A DNA stretch of 64,000 nucleotides from Arthrobacter sp. NIO-1057 (GCF_900094805.1 NZ_FMAT01000001.1:816196-880195); one strand, 5' to 3'. Shown: positions 48,501 to 57,297, counted from the stretch's first letter. A program made the numbers and translations. Notes: generated by a model from the sequence alone, not told the origin.

Positions 48501-48913
48501 GCTCCGATCAGCGCAGGAATGAATTTCGTGAAGTAATCGTCCAACTTCTCAATGCCGTGGCTGGCCAAGGTAGCCACCATGGGAATCGAGTTTTGTGTTG
48601 CCGGAATGATGCTCGGATGAGCGGCTTCGGAGCGTAGTAGCCGTAGGCGCATTCGTTCTTTGGCTCCGAGGCCCATACGCCGGGCCCCCGCGTTCAATCC
48701 CCAGGCCGCAAGTGCCCGCAAGATGGCGCCAACTCCTGCAAGATAAAGAAGCTGCGCTTCGTTCTCGACACCGGATGCCATGTTGGCAATCCAAGTTCCC
48801 AGTGAGTATGCAACAAGGACCAGCCCCAAGGCCTTCAAGATTGAAAAACACGTCAGTACTGCAAATTGGCGTGGGGAGATCAATTCTTTGGGAAGAAACC
48901 TTGGGGCTGGCAT
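45599..48913 (-). CDS. cydDC: Fused CydDC thiol-reductant ABC exporter
   Basis: An 1104-residue fusion of CydD (about 1-540) and CydC (about 565-1104), each with six membrane helices and an ATPase domain. The first ATPase has Walker A SGTGKTTLL and Walker B LLLADEPTAHLD, but its signature is degenerate (YSPGE); the second has GPSGSGKSTLL, LSGGQ and VILLDEPTTHL. The pump exports glutathione or cysteine-type thiols, needed for cytochrome bd assembly. The gene follows cydA and cydB in the same direction, 25 bp after cydB. The fused form is common in actinobacteria. Confidence 0.92.
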   Translation of the reverse strand: MPAPRFLPKELISPRQFAVLTCFSILKALGLVLVAYSLGTWIANMASGVENEAQLLYLAGVGAILRALAAWGLNAGARRMGLGAKERMRLRLLRSEAAHPSIIPATQNSIPMVATLASHGIEKLDDYFTKFIPALIGAAAVPLLLGIYILRLDWISAVILVLTIPLVPVFMALIGMHTQETLKESQSSLDRLANQLYELAQGLPALLGLGRARQQGNAIAQVGAKYRTATMANLKTVFMSSFWLELISTLSVAVLAVFIGVRLVNGSIELSAGLTILILAPELFSALREVGSAYHAADDGLAAYQRYKTITAVAPQIPVFAKAQEQSTKILEIENLRVGYVHDKPIYENFNLTLGPGERHIISTASGTGKTTLLAVIAEAFSSDSAFDPELIQGSIRISGSIAMISQHPRFDAETGKDQLAQDIPNAKPERIAQLAQRLSMQHMLGHKIAEYSPGELRRLEVLRAVLRLESEPNCSLLLADEPTAHLDDKNAAEVRQILGELPPHCAVLLASHDPLLNSSQGNQTAATLDSSWSARDDVLAMNDSLQDFATIEDSKNKFNPRRELLKNYRSSTKAVVWGTISIVCAVALAALSGWLIVEASYQPPILHLSVAFVMVRALGIGRAAFRYLEQLTIHDAVLGYAGELREKIWNAMVADPARWGLFSRSSVVLRFLLAEVDELRDQLARVVFPPLSAIALWVVSTIALFLIQPEFGFSAVIVGILLVFPVRWLVQWIEGQHLVRQMNHRMAMNQSILSILRHKSALRINGSLETVVGSVHSAEQQNTKDARTHALGQGSASALAVSLSVVMAIVLTSISHSSASLTALAVLLSLALGDSAANALVAVQQGQALKQLTQQLERHGLASQGSENQDSNNSAEPAAQVTGFELKNLNLGYGHGPNVVEGLTAKIEPNQWTAIVGPSGSGKSTLLTALLGALPVRSGELNVLDEKGERHPIQDTELNTVAWCPQEAHLFDSSIRRNLMLGVPEGQQRSDSELLQVLKQVGLYDWYQLQPAGLDTKIGSGGHNLSGGQRCKMAVARAILGGHQVILLDEPTTHLGVDEAAELINTLRRALKERTVVLITHDERLASSCDTRIDLGAKVGMTN

Positions 48914-48938
48914 ATCTCGTCTTTCAGGAATGGTTTGG

Positions 48939-49964
48939 TTATTTGACGATTGACTTCACGCGGTGCGACTCGGGAATGTGTTCTTCACGAAGTCGTTTGC
49001 GGAATACCCAATAACTCCAGGCTTGGTACGCCAAGACCAGTGGTACACCAAAAGCAGCCACGATGCTCATGAGCTTGAGTGTGTACGGAGTGCTTGAGGC
49101 TGTTTGTATCGTGAGGTCAAAGGCCGAGTCCAAGGTGGATGGCAAAACCACTGGGAATGCGGCGATGAAAATTGCCGCTACTGCTGCCAACATGGTGACA
49201 CCCAATGCGATGAAGGAGATTCCTTCTTTGCGAGCTCGTCCCGTCAGCCCTGCGACGACGAGTGCGATCACCGACAGCACGAGGCACAGCCAGGCAATTG
49301 CTGATTCGTTACTTGCGATCACCCAAACAGCCCAGAGCAGCAGGGGCAGTATTGCCACGGGCATCCAACGCCCCACGAGCTTTCCGGCTTCTTCACGTAC
49401 CGGTCCGTCGGTTTTCAACCGCAGGAACGCTAAGGCATGAACCCAGCAGAATGCCACGACGGCGATTCCTCCGAGCACCGCATGCCATGTGAGCCAGGCG
49501 AACGGTCCTCCCACTCGGTCCCCGTTTTCGTTCAGTGGTAGCCCCAAAGTCGTGGATGCAAGCATTGCACCAACGCCGAAGGCGGCAACCAGAGAACCAA
49601 GGCCGAGGGCGAGGTCCCATGCTTTTCGAGTCGGCGCAGTGATGGCCTTTCCACGATATTCAATGGCGACTGCGCGGAAGATCAGCGCGATCAGTACAAG
49701 GGTCAGCGGGATGTAAAGCGCCGAGAACAGTGAAGCGTACCAGTGTGGGAACGCTGCAAATATGGCACCTGCGGCGGTGATCAGCCATACTTCGTTGCCA
49801 TCCCATACCGGGCCAATGGTGTTCAGTAGCAAACGCTTTCGCTTTTCGGTGTTTCGGCCAAGGCCAATGAGCATGCCCACGCCGAGGTCGAATCCCTCAA
49901 GAAAGAGGTAGCCACACCAAAGTACTGCAATGACAATAAACCAGAGTGTTGGTAGCCATTCCAT
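48939..49964 (-). CDS. cydB: Cytochrome bd oxidase subunit II
   Basis: A 341-residue membrane protein with about 8-9 helices. The N-terminal PTLWFIVIAVLWCGYLFLEGFDLGVGML and GPVWDGNEVWLITAAGAIFAAFP are the CydB hallmarks. With CydA it forms the quinol:oxygen oxidoreductase of the microaerobic respiratory chain. GAAGGAG lies ahead of ATG 49964, 23 bp after cydA. Confidence 0.96.
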   Translation of the reverse strand: MEWLPTLWFIVIAVLWCGYLFLEGFDLGVGMLIGLGRNTEKRKRLLLNTIGPVWDGNEVWLITAAGAIFAAFPHWYASLFSALYIPLTLVLIALIFRAVAIEYRGKAITAPTRKAWDLALGLGSLVAAFGVGAMLASTTLGLPLNENGDRVGGPFAWLTWHAVLGGIAVVAFCWVHALAFLRLKTDGPVREEAGKLVGRWMPVAILPLLLWAVWVIASNESAIAWLCLVLSVIALVVAGLTGRARKEGISFIALGVTMLAAVAAIFIAAFPVVLPSTLDSAFDLTIQTASSTPYTLKLMSIVAAFGVPLVLAYQAWSYWVFRKRLREEHIPESHRVKSIVK

Positions 49965-49987
49965 GGTTTTCTCCTTCGTTCGTGTGG

Positions 49988-51589
49988 CTAGTAAGCGAAT
50001 GCCAAGACGTCATCGTCGTCATTGTCATCGTGTGTTTTGGAATGAGTGGAATCTTGATGCGTCTCGGATTCCAATTCTGGCATTGCCGAGGCGACGCCAC
50101 CGCGGATATAGCGTGTGAGCAGCACCAGTTCGACTACCAGCAGAACTGCATAGATGGAGGTGAGCGCGATCAGTGAGAAGAGGAGTTCTCCAGCGCTGAC
50201 GGTCGGTGAGACAGAAGCTGCGGTGTACATGAAGACCTGGTCTACGCCGCCCATTTGAGGGTTGGGTGCCACAGTGAATGGTTGTCGTCCCATTTCTGTG
50301 AAGATCCAGCCGGTGGCATTGGCGCCGAAGGGAGCGGCAATACCCAAGACTGCGAGTCGGGAGATCCATTTGTTATCTGGAACGGTTCCCTTACGGGTAA
50401 TCCATAGGGCAATCGCAGCAGCTACTGCCGAGAGGCCACCGAAGGTGATCATCAATCGGAATCCCCAGTACGTAACTTCCATGACAGGCAAATAGTCGAT
50501 TTCCTGACCGGCGTACTGGCCGAAGGATTCATCTTGCGGGTAGTACTTGCCGTATTTCTCTTGGTACTCAGGAATCAGCGTATTGACGCCTTTGATTTCG
50601 GTGGTGAAGTCACCGTTAGCCAGGAATGACAGGATTCCAGGAATCTCGAAGACTGCGACTACATCATCACAGTTCGTGGCACCGTGAGCTGTGATATCTC
50701 CCAACGACAATACTGAGAAGCCCGTGCCGTCGTGACAAGCAGCTTCAGCGGAGGCCATTTTCATAGGTTGTTGTTCAAACATGAGTTTGGCCTGTTCGTG
50801 ACCGGTCAACGCCACGCCAAGGAATGCGACCACGGCGACGCTAGCGCCGATGCGCAAGGACTTGATCCAGACCTGGTAGTCGGTCTTGTCACGGTTCCTG
50901 CCTAGGCTCAAGTCCTCCCCAACAATGACTCTTCCGTTGGCGTCTACTGTGTCGATTCCTTCTTTGCGGCGACGGTAAAGGTGGAACCAAGAGATGCCAA
51001 GTAGAAAACCTCCGGCGACGGCAAAGGCACCGAAAAGTGTGTGAGGGAAGGTGATGAGTGCAGTGTTGTTGGTAAAGACTGCCCAAGCATCGGTCATTAC
51101 GGCGCGACCGTCAATGAGCTCGGTCCCGACTGGATGTTGCATCCATGAATTAGCAACAAGAATAAAGTATGCCGAGAGCATGGTGGCCAATGAGGCGCAC
51201 CAGATGGTTGCCAGGTGCAGGCGCTTAGGCAGTTTCTTCCAACCAAAAATCCATAGACCCAAGAAAGTGGATTCTACGAAGAATGCAAGTAGTGCTTCCA
51301 TGGCCAGTGGTGCGCCGAATACGTCGCCCACGTAGCGGCTGTACTCGCTCCAGGCCATTCCGAATTGGAATTCCTGAACGAGCCCAGTAGCCACACCCAT
51401 GATGAAGTTGATCAAAAACAGCTTGCCCCAAAATTTGGTCATCCGCAGCCAGTGCTCGTTGCCGGTGCGGTGCCAAATGGTTTGCAACACGGCAACCGTT
51501 AGACCTAGACCGATGGTCAAAGGGACCATCAAGAAGTGATAGACCGTGGTTATGCCAAACTGCCAACGGGCAATTTCCAGTGCATCCAT
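49988..51589 (-). CDS. cydA: Cytochrome bd oxidase subunit I
   Basis: A 533-residue membrane protein with about nine helices. It begins MDALEIARWQFGITTVYHFLMVPLTIGLGL, which holds the haem b595-region His, and has the quinol-loop end GWIFTEMGRQPFTV. A cysteine-containing stretch in the Q loop (EAACHDGTGF...GATNCDD) is notable and could form a disulfide. It has a short histidine/aspartate-rich tail (DSTHSKTHDDNDDDD). TTGAGGA is the ribosome site. Divergent from blaI with palindromes between them. Confidence 0.96.
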   Translation of the reverse strand: MDALEIARWQFGITTVYHFLMVPLTIGLGLTVAVLQTIWHRTGNEHWLRMTKFWGKLFLINFIMGVATGLVQEFQFGMAWSEYSRYVGDVFGAPLAMEALLAFFVESTFLGLWIFGWKKLPKRLHLATIWCASLATMLSAYFILVANSWMQHPVGTELIDGRAVMTDAWAVFTNNTALITFPHTLFGAFAVAGGFLLGISWFHLYRRRKEGIDTVDANGRVIVGEDLSLGRNRDKTDYQVWIKSLRIGASVAVVAFLGVALTGHEQAKLMFEQQPMKMASAEAACHDGTGFSVLSLGDITAHGATNCDDVVAVFEIPGILSFLANGDFTTEIKGVNTLIPEYQEKYGKYYPQDESFGQYAGQEIDYLPVMEVTYWGFRLMITFGGLSAVAAAIALWITRKGTVPDNKWISRLAVLGIAAPFGANATGWIFTEMGRQPFTVAPNPQMGGVDQVFMYTAASVSPTVSAGELLFSLIALTSIYAVLLVVELVLLTRYIRGGVASAMPELESETHQDSTHSKTHDDNDDDDVLAFAY

Positions 51590-51629
51590 TGAATCCTCAA
51601 TTTATCGCGTGTGGAGACCGATCAAGACT

Positions 51630-51648
51630 TTTCTACGCAACGTAGAAA
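51630..51648. promoter_or_regulatory. BlaI-type operator 1, cydA side
   Basis: 8-bp perfect arms around a 3-bp centre, core CTACG-N3-CGTAG. It lies where a repressor would block the cydA promoter. Confidence 0.65.
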
Positions 51649-51854
51649 TGCCTTCAGGTATCACCATAGACGATTTCGACAGCTTGTAGAAGTCGAAACC
51701 TGGAGATTCCACCCACATTATAAAAACCTAGTTACTACGAATGCGAGAGGTGAGAATCCGTAGAATTTTCATAGGATACGAGCCTGCTCATAGGTGCAGG
51801 TGAGCGTCGCACTTAGAGCCGAGCTCAAGCTTAAGTAGACACGAATACCTCACA

Positions 51855-51873
51855 CTTTTACGCGTCGTAGAAA
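51855..51873. promoter_or_regulatory. BlaI-type operator 2, blaI side
   Basis: CTTTTACG-CGT-CGTAGAAA: an imperfect copy of operator 1 upstream of the blaI gene, consistent with autoregulation. Confidence 0.6.
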
Positions 51874-51974
51874 TATTGACCGAAAATCGCTACAATTGGT
51901 GTTTCAAGCAGTGTGCTCGGGTCTAACTACTCGGGTACTCGGCGACAGTACTAAAGCAAGTGAGGTAAGACCTA

Positions 51975-52346
51975 GTGGCCAGCCTTGGCGATCTAGAACG
52001 TTCCGTCATGGATCTGCTGTGGGATTCCACAGAACCGCTCACCGCGAACGATCTTCGCGATGATCTCGCGGCACTTGGCACCGATGCGAAAGAACTCGCA
52101 GTAACCACGGTGCTAACCGTGCTTGCACGCCTTGAAAAGAAAGGGCTAGTTGAGCGCGAGCGCTCAAGCCGCCCACATCGTTACGCAGCTTCTTCTTCGC
52201 GAGAAGACCATACCGTTGGTCTCCTCAACGAAGCGCTGGGTACAGCACAGGATCGCGAAGCTGTACTTGCGCGATTCATTGGTGGTATCTCGGCGGATGA
52301 AGCAGCTTCACTGCGTGCTATCTTGGACTCTGTAAAGTCCGCATAA
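51975..52346 (+). CDS. BlaI/MecI/CopY-family transcriptional repressor
   Basis: A 123-residue winged-helix protein. The N-terminal ASLGDLERSVMDLLWDSTEPLTANDLRDDL and TTVLTVLARLEKKGLVERERSSRPHRYAA are the family DNA-binding domain, and the C-terminal helices form the dimer. These repressors are inactivated by proteolysis by a partner M56 protease, and that gene follows after 23 bp. No beta-lactamase is near; the divergent neighbour is cydABDC. GTG 51975 follows GAGGTAAG. Confidence 0.9.
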   Translation: MASLGDLERSVMDLLWDSTEPLTANDLRDDLAALGTDAKELAVTTVLTVLARLEKKGLVERERSSRPHRYAASSSREDHTVGLLNEALGTAQDREAVLARFIGGISADEAASLRAILDSVKSA

Positions 52347-52369
52347 TTTATTCAAACTTCGGGGACTGA

Positions 52370-53335
52370 GTGCTTCTCACCTCTTATTTCCTTGCGGCGT
52401 TGGCCATCGCATTAGCGTGGCCGACGCCGTTGGCCTTATCAAAAGCTAATTGGACCACCCGTGCACCGGTTCAAGCCGTACTCCTCTGGCAAGCCATCGC
52501 ATTAGGCGGTGGTCTATCCATGATTGGCTCAATGCTGGTTTGGGGTCTCACGCCACTGGGTGATGACCTCATTTCGGCGTTGCAAGGTGGCTGGCGCCTG
52601 CTTAACGGTGATCCGAGCGTCGCCTATCCCGGGGTTGTTCATCTTTTTGCCTTGAGCACGGCATTCCTCTTCGGATTCCATTTGGTTCTGACCTTGATTC
52701 GCGCCGCATGGCGGACTTCGAGACAGCGAGCTAAACATCGACAGCTTCTGCGGTTGTTAAGTAACCCATCGGAGACTCGACCAAATACCCTAGTCATTGA
52801 CCACGATATGCCCGTAGCCTATTGTGTCCCCGGGATATCGCAATCCGTTACTGTTCTATCTCGCGGCCTGATCACACAACTTACTTCTGAAGAACAGCAG
52901 GCAGTCATTTCCCATGAACGCTCGCATCTAGACCAACGCCACGACTTGCTTATCCTAGCCTTCACGGCATGGAATGAAGCCTTGCCTTGGTTGCCGACCT
53001 CTAAGCTGTCTCTTGAAGCAGTGCGTCAACTAATTGAAATGCTGGCCGACGACAAAGCACTAGAGAAGGTGAACCGGCAGACGCTGCTCAAGGCGATCAT
53101 CACGGTTGCCACGGCAGCTAGCGATGTCGATAAAGTGTCATCAACCAACAACTCATCTAACGCAGAATTGGTTGGAATGCCTGGTGGTGAAGTTTCCTCT
53201 CGTCGCCTCCAACGACTATTGACTCCGGTTGCGCCGCTTAAACCCTTGCCTCGCTACTTGGTCTTGACCTGCACGATCCTTCTGCTGGTTTGTCCGACAG
53301 TTCTACTCGTGGCACCTCGTCTACTTGCTCGGTAA
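52370..53335 (+). CDS. M56-family membrane metallopeptidase (BlaR1-like protease without sensor)
   Basis: A 321-residue membrane protein with helices at about 1-24, 34-60 and 88-112, a cytoplasmic zinc protease domain, and a final helix at about 297-316. The zinc site is HERSH at 182-186 with a likely third ligand Glu223 (IEMLADD). It lacks the penicillin-binding sensor domain of BlaR1, so it should respond to some other signal. Paired with BlaI it probably forms a signal-cleaved repressor system. It starts at GTG 52370. Confidence 0.87.
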   Translation: MLLTSYFLAALAIALAWPTPLALSKANWTTRAPVQAVLLWQAIALGGGLSMIGSMLVWGLTPLGDDLISALQGGWRLLNGDPSVAYPGVVHLFALSTAFLFGFHLVLTLIRAAWRTSRQRAKHRQLLRLLSNPSETRPNTLVIDHDMPVAYCVPGISQSVTVLSRGLITQLTSEEQQAVISHERSHLDQRHDLLILAFTAWNEALPWLPTSKLSLEAVRQLIEMLADDKALEKVNRQTLLKAIITVATAASDVDKVSSTNNSSNAELVGMPGGEVSSRRLQRLLTPVAPLKPLPRYLVLTCTILLLVCPTVLLVAPRLLAR

Positions 53336-53364
53336 TTAACCAATAGAATTTACGCCTTAAAGAA

Positions 53365-53408
53365 TGAAGCCGTTGATTTGAGCAATTGCACCCATATCAA
53401 CGGCTTCA
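53365..53408. terminator. Hairpin between the M56 gene and parE
   Basis: A 13-bp stem (tgaagccgttgat at 53365-53377 with atcaacggcttca at 53396-53408) with an 18-nt loop, between convergent genes. T-rich sequence (ctttttt-like) follows on the plus side. Confidence 0.7.
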
Positions 53409-53418
53409 CTTCTACTTT

Positions 53419-55527
53419 TTAGACGTCGATCCGTTCGCGTTCCAAATCATCCGCGCCATCAATAATGAATTTCTTTCGTGGCGCAACGTCAGATCCCATA
53501 AGCAAATCAAAGACTTCCTCAGCGGCCTGCGCATGGTCGATACCAACGCGACGCAACATGCGGTGACGCGGATCCATGGTCGTCTCGGCCAACTGATCTG
53601 CATCCATCTCGCCTAGACCCTTATAACGTTGGATCGGTTCCTTATACCGTCTCCCGTCTTTTTCCAGCTGGGCAAGTAGCTTGTTCATCTCGGCTTCTGA
53701 ATAGGTGTAGACCACTTCATTTTGTTTTGAGCCAGGATTGATCACTTCAATACGATGCAACGGTGGCACGGCCGCATAGACCCTGCCATGTTCAATCATT
53801 GGCCGCATGTACCGGTAGAAGAGCGTGAGCAACAACGTACGGATGTGCGCACCATCCACGTCAGCATCGGTCATGAGAATAATTTTCCCGTATCGAGCTT
53901 GCTCAATATCAAAGCTTCGTCCCGAACCAGCACCAATCACCTGGATCATTGCTGCGCATTCGGCGTTGGAGAGCATATCCGAAATAGAAGCCTTTTGAAC
54001 ATTCAGGATCTTGCCTCGGATCGGCAACAGCGCCTGGTACTCACTTGAACGTGCAAGGCGTGCCGTACCGAGCGCGCTGTCACCCTCGACGATGAAAAGC
54101 TCAGACTTTCCCACTTCTTTGCTACGGCAATCCAGCAATTTAGTCGGCAACGTCGAGGACTCCAACGCGGTCTTGCGACGCTGTGTTTCCTTGTGCATAC
54201 GCGCAGAGACACGAGATTTCATCTCGTTGACGACCTTCTCCAACAAAGTGGAGGCCTCTGCTTTTTCGGCGCGTTTAGTTGAGCCCAAACGTTCGTTGAG
54301 CGCCTTCTCGACCACCTTAGACACAATCTGACGCACCTGCGGAGTGCCCAAGATTTCTTTCGTCTGTCCTTCGAATTGCGGTTCAGCAAGGCGCACGGTG
54401 AGCACTGCCGTCAGACCAGCAAGAACATCGTCCTTCTCGAGCTTGTCCTTCTGACCGAATTTGAGCTTGCGGGCGTTAGCCTCCACATTTTTACGGAATG
54501 ACTTAAGCAGGGCTTGTTCAAACCCGGCGCTGTGCGTACCGCCTTTGGGAGTTGCAATAATGTTGACAAAAGTTCGCAGGGAGGTATCGTACCCAATCCC
54601 CCACCGCAAGGCCACGTCAACTTCGCAGACTCGCTGAACATCTTCGATATGGCTACGACCGTTGTTGTCGATGACTGGAACTTTTTCATGGAACGAACCG
54701 CTTCCCTGAAAACGCCAAATATCAGTAACTGGTGAATCACTGCTGAGGTAGTCGACGAACTCACTGATGCCACCATCGTGCTGGAAGATCTCCTCATGTG
54801 GACCTTCAGCTCCAGGTGTCCCTGGCAAACCGCGTTCATCACGAAGGGTAATCCGCAGGCCAGGGACTAAGAATGAGGTTTGGCGAGCACGATTCTGCAG
54901 ATCCTCGTATGAAAACTTCGCATCTGGCGTGAAGATATGGTCATCGGCCCAATACCGGATTCGTGTACCGGTGACTCCGCGTTTGGCCTTACCAATGATT
55001 TCTGGCGGAGTCGCCGATTCATGTGGAGTAAAGGTCGCGTCAGCCTTCTTGCGGCCCTTGTCTGTAAATTTTCCGGGCTCCCCACGACGAAATTGCATGC
55101 CGTAAGTCTTGCCACCGCGATCAACTTCTACATCCAAACGCGCGGAAAGTGCGTTGACGACCGAAGCACCAACACCATGGAGTCCGCCAGAAGCGCTATA
55201 TGACCCTCCGCCAAACTTTCCGCCGGCGTGAAGTTTCGTGAACACGACTTCCAGTCCGCTCAGTCCCGTTTTAGGTTCAACATCCACCGGAATACCGCGG
55301 CCATCGTCTTGAACCTCAACGGATCCATCGGCGTGCAGTACTACACCAATGGCTTGGCCAAAACCGCCCAGCGCTTCGTCAACGGAGTTGTCAATGATCT
55401 CCCAGAGGCAATGCATAAGCCCTCGGGAGTCGGTGGATCCGATATACATACCGGGACGTTTGCGCACAGCCTCTAATCCTTCGAGGACCGAGAGATGTCG
55501 AGCGTTGTAATTGTCGGATGAAGCCAC
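53419..55527 (-). CDS. parE: DNA topoisomerase IV subunit B
   Basis: A 702-residue GHKL ATPase/TOPRIM subunit. It has EIIDNSVDEALGG (ATP/Mg site), DDGRGIPVDV, GGLHGVGASVVNALS, the TOPRIM IVEGDSALGTA and DADVDGAHIRTLLLT, and the QRDR region LPIRGKILNVQKAS. The GTG start at 55527 lies after AAAGGCCCA. The partner parC is 8 kb upstream. It runs towards the M56 gene. Confidence 0.92.
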   Translation of the reverse strand: MASSDNYNARHLSVLEGLEAVRKRPGMYIGSTDSRGLMHCLWEIIDNSVDEALGGFGQAIGVVLHADGSVEVQDDGRGIPVDVEPKTGLSGLEVVFTKLHAGGKFGGGSYSASGGLHGVGASVVNALSARLDVEVDRGGKTYGMQFRRGEPGKFTDKGRKKADATFTPHESATPPEIIGKAKRGVTGTRIRYWADDHIFTPDAKFSYEDLQNRARQTSFLVPGLRITLRDERGLPGTPGAEGPHEEIFQHDGGISEFVDYLSSDSPVTDIWRFQGSGSFHEKVPVIDNNGRSHIEDVQRVCEVDVALRWGIGYDTSLRTFVNIIATPKGGTHSAGFEQALLKSFRKNVEANARKLKFGQKDKLEKDDVLAGLTAVLTVRLAEPQFEGQTKEILGTPQVRQIVSKVVEKALNERLGSTKRAEKAEASTLLEKVVNEMKSRVSARMHKETQRRKTALESSTLPTKLLDCRSKEVGKSELFIVEGDSALGTARLARSSEYQALLPIRGKILNVQKASISDMLSNAECAAMIQVIGAGSGRSFDIEQARYGKIILMTDADVDGAHIRTLLLTLFYRYMRPMIEHGRVYAAVPPLHRIEVINPGSKQNEVVYTYSEAEMNKLLAQLEKDGRRYKEPIQRYKGLGEMDADQLAETTMDPRHRMLRRVGIDHAQAAEEVFDLLMGSDVAPRKKFIIDGADDLERERIDV

Positions 55528-55606
55528 TGGGCCTTTGTCTCCTACCTACATAAGAAAGAACGTCGTGAGTCCTATTCTAATCGTTAATGTGTTCGAATAT
55601 TGGCTA

Positions 55607-55653
55607 TTGTCCACCGACAGCGTGCGGTACAGATAGCTACGACCTTATCCACA
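55607..55653. promoter_or_regulatory. DnaA-box-like sites between parE and the DUF7455 gene
   Basis: TTATCCACA at 55645-55653 is a perfect DnaA box. TTGTCCACC at 55607-55615 matches the actinobacterial consensus in 8 of 9 positions. Both lie in the divergent promoter region, 80-126 bp upstream of parE, in the same orientation 38 bp apart. Confidence 0.55.
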
Positions 55654-55748
55654 TCTACTACGCGGTGAGCGAAAGGCACCCCTTTTCGGGATAAAGTCAG
55701 AGCCCGAACTGGTTGTATAGAGTAACCATCAACTTTAGGAGGCTGGCA

Positions 55749-55973
55749 ATGACTACTACGACCGCTAGTCGTGAACTAAACGCCCTCGACCGGTGCGACC
55801 GTTGCGGTGCACAGGCCTACGTGCGAGCCGTGCTGGCTTCAACCGGCGGTGAACTGCTGTTCTGCGCTCACCACGCCCGCGACGTGGAACCTAAACTGCG
55901 CCCTCAGTCTTCAGTTTGGCAGGACGAATCTTCGCGACTCTACGAAAAGCCGAAGGTCGACGTTAACGACTAA
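55749..55973 (+). CDS. DUF7455 small zinc-binding protein
   Basis: A 74-residue protein. Cys16 and Cys19 (CDRCGAQAYVRAVL) and Cys39 with His41/His42 (LLFCAHHARD) probably bind zinc. This family is commonly found beside sigA in actinobacteria. Function is unknown. TAGGAGG 6 nt ahead of ATG 55749 sets the start; the longer reading from 55713 is not supported. A terminator follows. Confidence 0.85.
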   Translation: MTTTTASRELNALDRCDRCGAQAYVRAVLASTGGELLFCAHHARDVEPKLRPQSSVWQDESSRLYEKPKVDVND

Positions 55974-55993
55974 CCTCGTTACTGACTAAACAT

Positions 55994-56032
55994 ACCGGTG
56001 GCTCAACGATCGTTGGGCCACCGGTTTTTTTG
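55994..56032 (+). terminator. Terminator of the DUF7455 gene
   Basis: A stem of accggtggc with gccaccggt (55994-56002 and 56017-56025), extended inward by further pairs with one G-U, then a seven-base T-run. Strong. Confidence 0.92.
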
Positions 56033-56047
56033 TTTTCAGACAAAAAA

Positions 56048-56082
56048 TATGGCCAGCAGAACTTTTTGTTCTGCTGGCCATA
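56048..56082 (-). terminator. Terminator of sigA
   Basis: A 15-bp perfect stem (56048-56062 with 56068-56082), 5-nt loop, and an A-run at 56042-56047 that reads as a T-run on the minus strand. It ends the sigA transcript. Confidence 0.9.
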
Positions 56083-56094
56083 AGTTTTACTGAC

Positions 56095-57297
56095 TCAGTC
56101 GAGGTAGTCCCGAAGCACCTGGGAGCGCGATGGGTGACGCAGCTTCGACATCGTCTTAGACTCGATCTGGCGGATACGCTCGCGCGTCACGCCATAGACC
56201 TTTCCGATTTCGTCTAAAGTCTTAGGCTGACCATCGGTCAAACCAAAGCGCATTGCTACAACGCCCGCTTCACGCTCTGAGAGAGTATCCAGCACAGAGT
56301 GCAACTGCTCCTGCAACAGAGTGAACGACACTGCGTCGGCTGGAACGACGGCCTCAGAGTCTTCGATGAGGTCACCGAATTCCGAGTCGCCGTCTTCGCC
56401 CAGTGGGGTGTGCAAGGAAATCGGTTCACGACCGTATTTCTGAACTTCAACGACCTTTTCAGGGGTCATGTCCAGTTCCTTTGCCAACTCTTCTGGAGTT
56501 GGTTCACGGCCTAGATCCTGCAACATCTGGCGCTGAACGCGGGCCAATTTGTTGATGACTTCGACCATATGCACTGGGATACGGATAGTACGAGCCTGGT
56601 CAGCCATTGCGCGAGTAATCGCCTGACGAATCCACCACGTTGCGTACGTGGAGAACTTGAACCCCTTGGTGTAGTCAAACTTTTCAACGGCACGGATCAG
56701 ACCCAAGTTGCCTTCCTGGATCAGGTCCAAGAAGAGCATGCCACGACCGGTGTAGCGCTTAGCTAGGGACACAACCAAACGAAGGTTTGCTTCGAGCAGG
56801 TGGTTCTTAGCGATCTTGCCGTCGTGAATAATCTGCTCGTAATCCCAACGCAAACGCTGGTCCATCGAGCCGTCGTCTTTCTCCAGCTTGTCTGCTGCAA
56901 ACAGACCAGCTTCGATACGCAACGCTAGGTCGACTTCCTGCTCAGCATTCAGCAGGGCGACCTTACCGATCTGCTTCAGGTAATCCTTGACTGGGTCGGC
57001 GGTTGCGCCGGCAACCATGACCTGCTGCTGCGGGGCATCGTCATCACCGGTGGACAGGGTAAAGCCCTTGGAGTCGTCTTCAGGCTTAGAATCGGCACCA
57101 TTCTCGGTACCCTCTTCGCCTTCGGCCACCGCTTCGGTTGATTCGTCCTGCGCTGCATTATCTGCAGCTACCTTTTTGGTCCGAGGCTTGGCCTTGGTAG
57201 CACGCTTTTTCGCCACAGAATTTTCTGCCGTTGCCTCGGTCTCGTCGACCTCAACTTCAGTTGCTTGACGATTAGCGTTCGTCTCAGAAGATGACAC
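56095..57297 (-). CDS. sigA: Primary RNA polymerase sigma factor SigA (RpoD/HrdB)
   Basis: A 400-residue group 1 sigma factor. The N-terminal 90 residues are a lysine/acidic low-complexity stretch in place of a conserved region 1.1. Region 1.2 begins with [16 protein letters not shown] near 105. Region 2 carries [27 protein letters not shown] and the -10 recognition helix [17 protein letters not shown]. Region 3 and region 4 ([19 protein letters not shown]) follow. GTG 57297 follows AGAAAGG. Its place next to the DUF7455 and parE genes is usual. Confidence 0.97.
   Translation of the reverse strand: MSSSETNANRQATEVEVDETEATAENSVAKKRATKAKPRTKKVAADNAAQDESTEAVAEGEEGTENGADSKPEDDSKGFTLSTGDDDAPQQQVMVAGATADPVKDYLKQIGKVALLNAEQEVDLALRIEAGLFAADKLEKDDGSMDQRLRWDYEQIIHDGKIAKNHLLEANLRLVVSLAKRYTGRGMLFLDLIQEGNLGLIRAVEKFDYTKGFKFSTYATWWIRQAITRAMADQARTIRIPVHMVEVINKLARVQRQMLQDLGREPTPEELAKELDMTPEKVVEVQKYGREPISLHTPLGEDGDSEFGDLIEDSEAVVPADAVSFTLLQEQLHSVLDTLSEREAGVVAMRFGLTDGQPKTLDEIGKVYGVTRERIRQIESKTMSKLRHPSRSQVLRDYLD

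Larger units (their letters stand above)
51590..51974. promoter_or_regulatory. cydA-blaI intergenic region with two BlaI-like operators
   Basis: This 385-bp stretch has no gene. Site 1 at 51630-51648 is a perfect palindrome, TTTCTACG-CAA-CGTAGAAA, 41 bp ahead of the cydA start. Site 2 at 51855-51873 has the same right arm and 6 of 8 matches in the left arm, about 100 bp ahead of blaI. A third inverted repeat, TTTCGAC...GTCGAAA, spans about 51674-51698, and isolated half sites (CTACGA, CCGTAGAA) lie near 51740-51770. The layout suggests one regulator controlling both directions. Confidence 0.75.
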
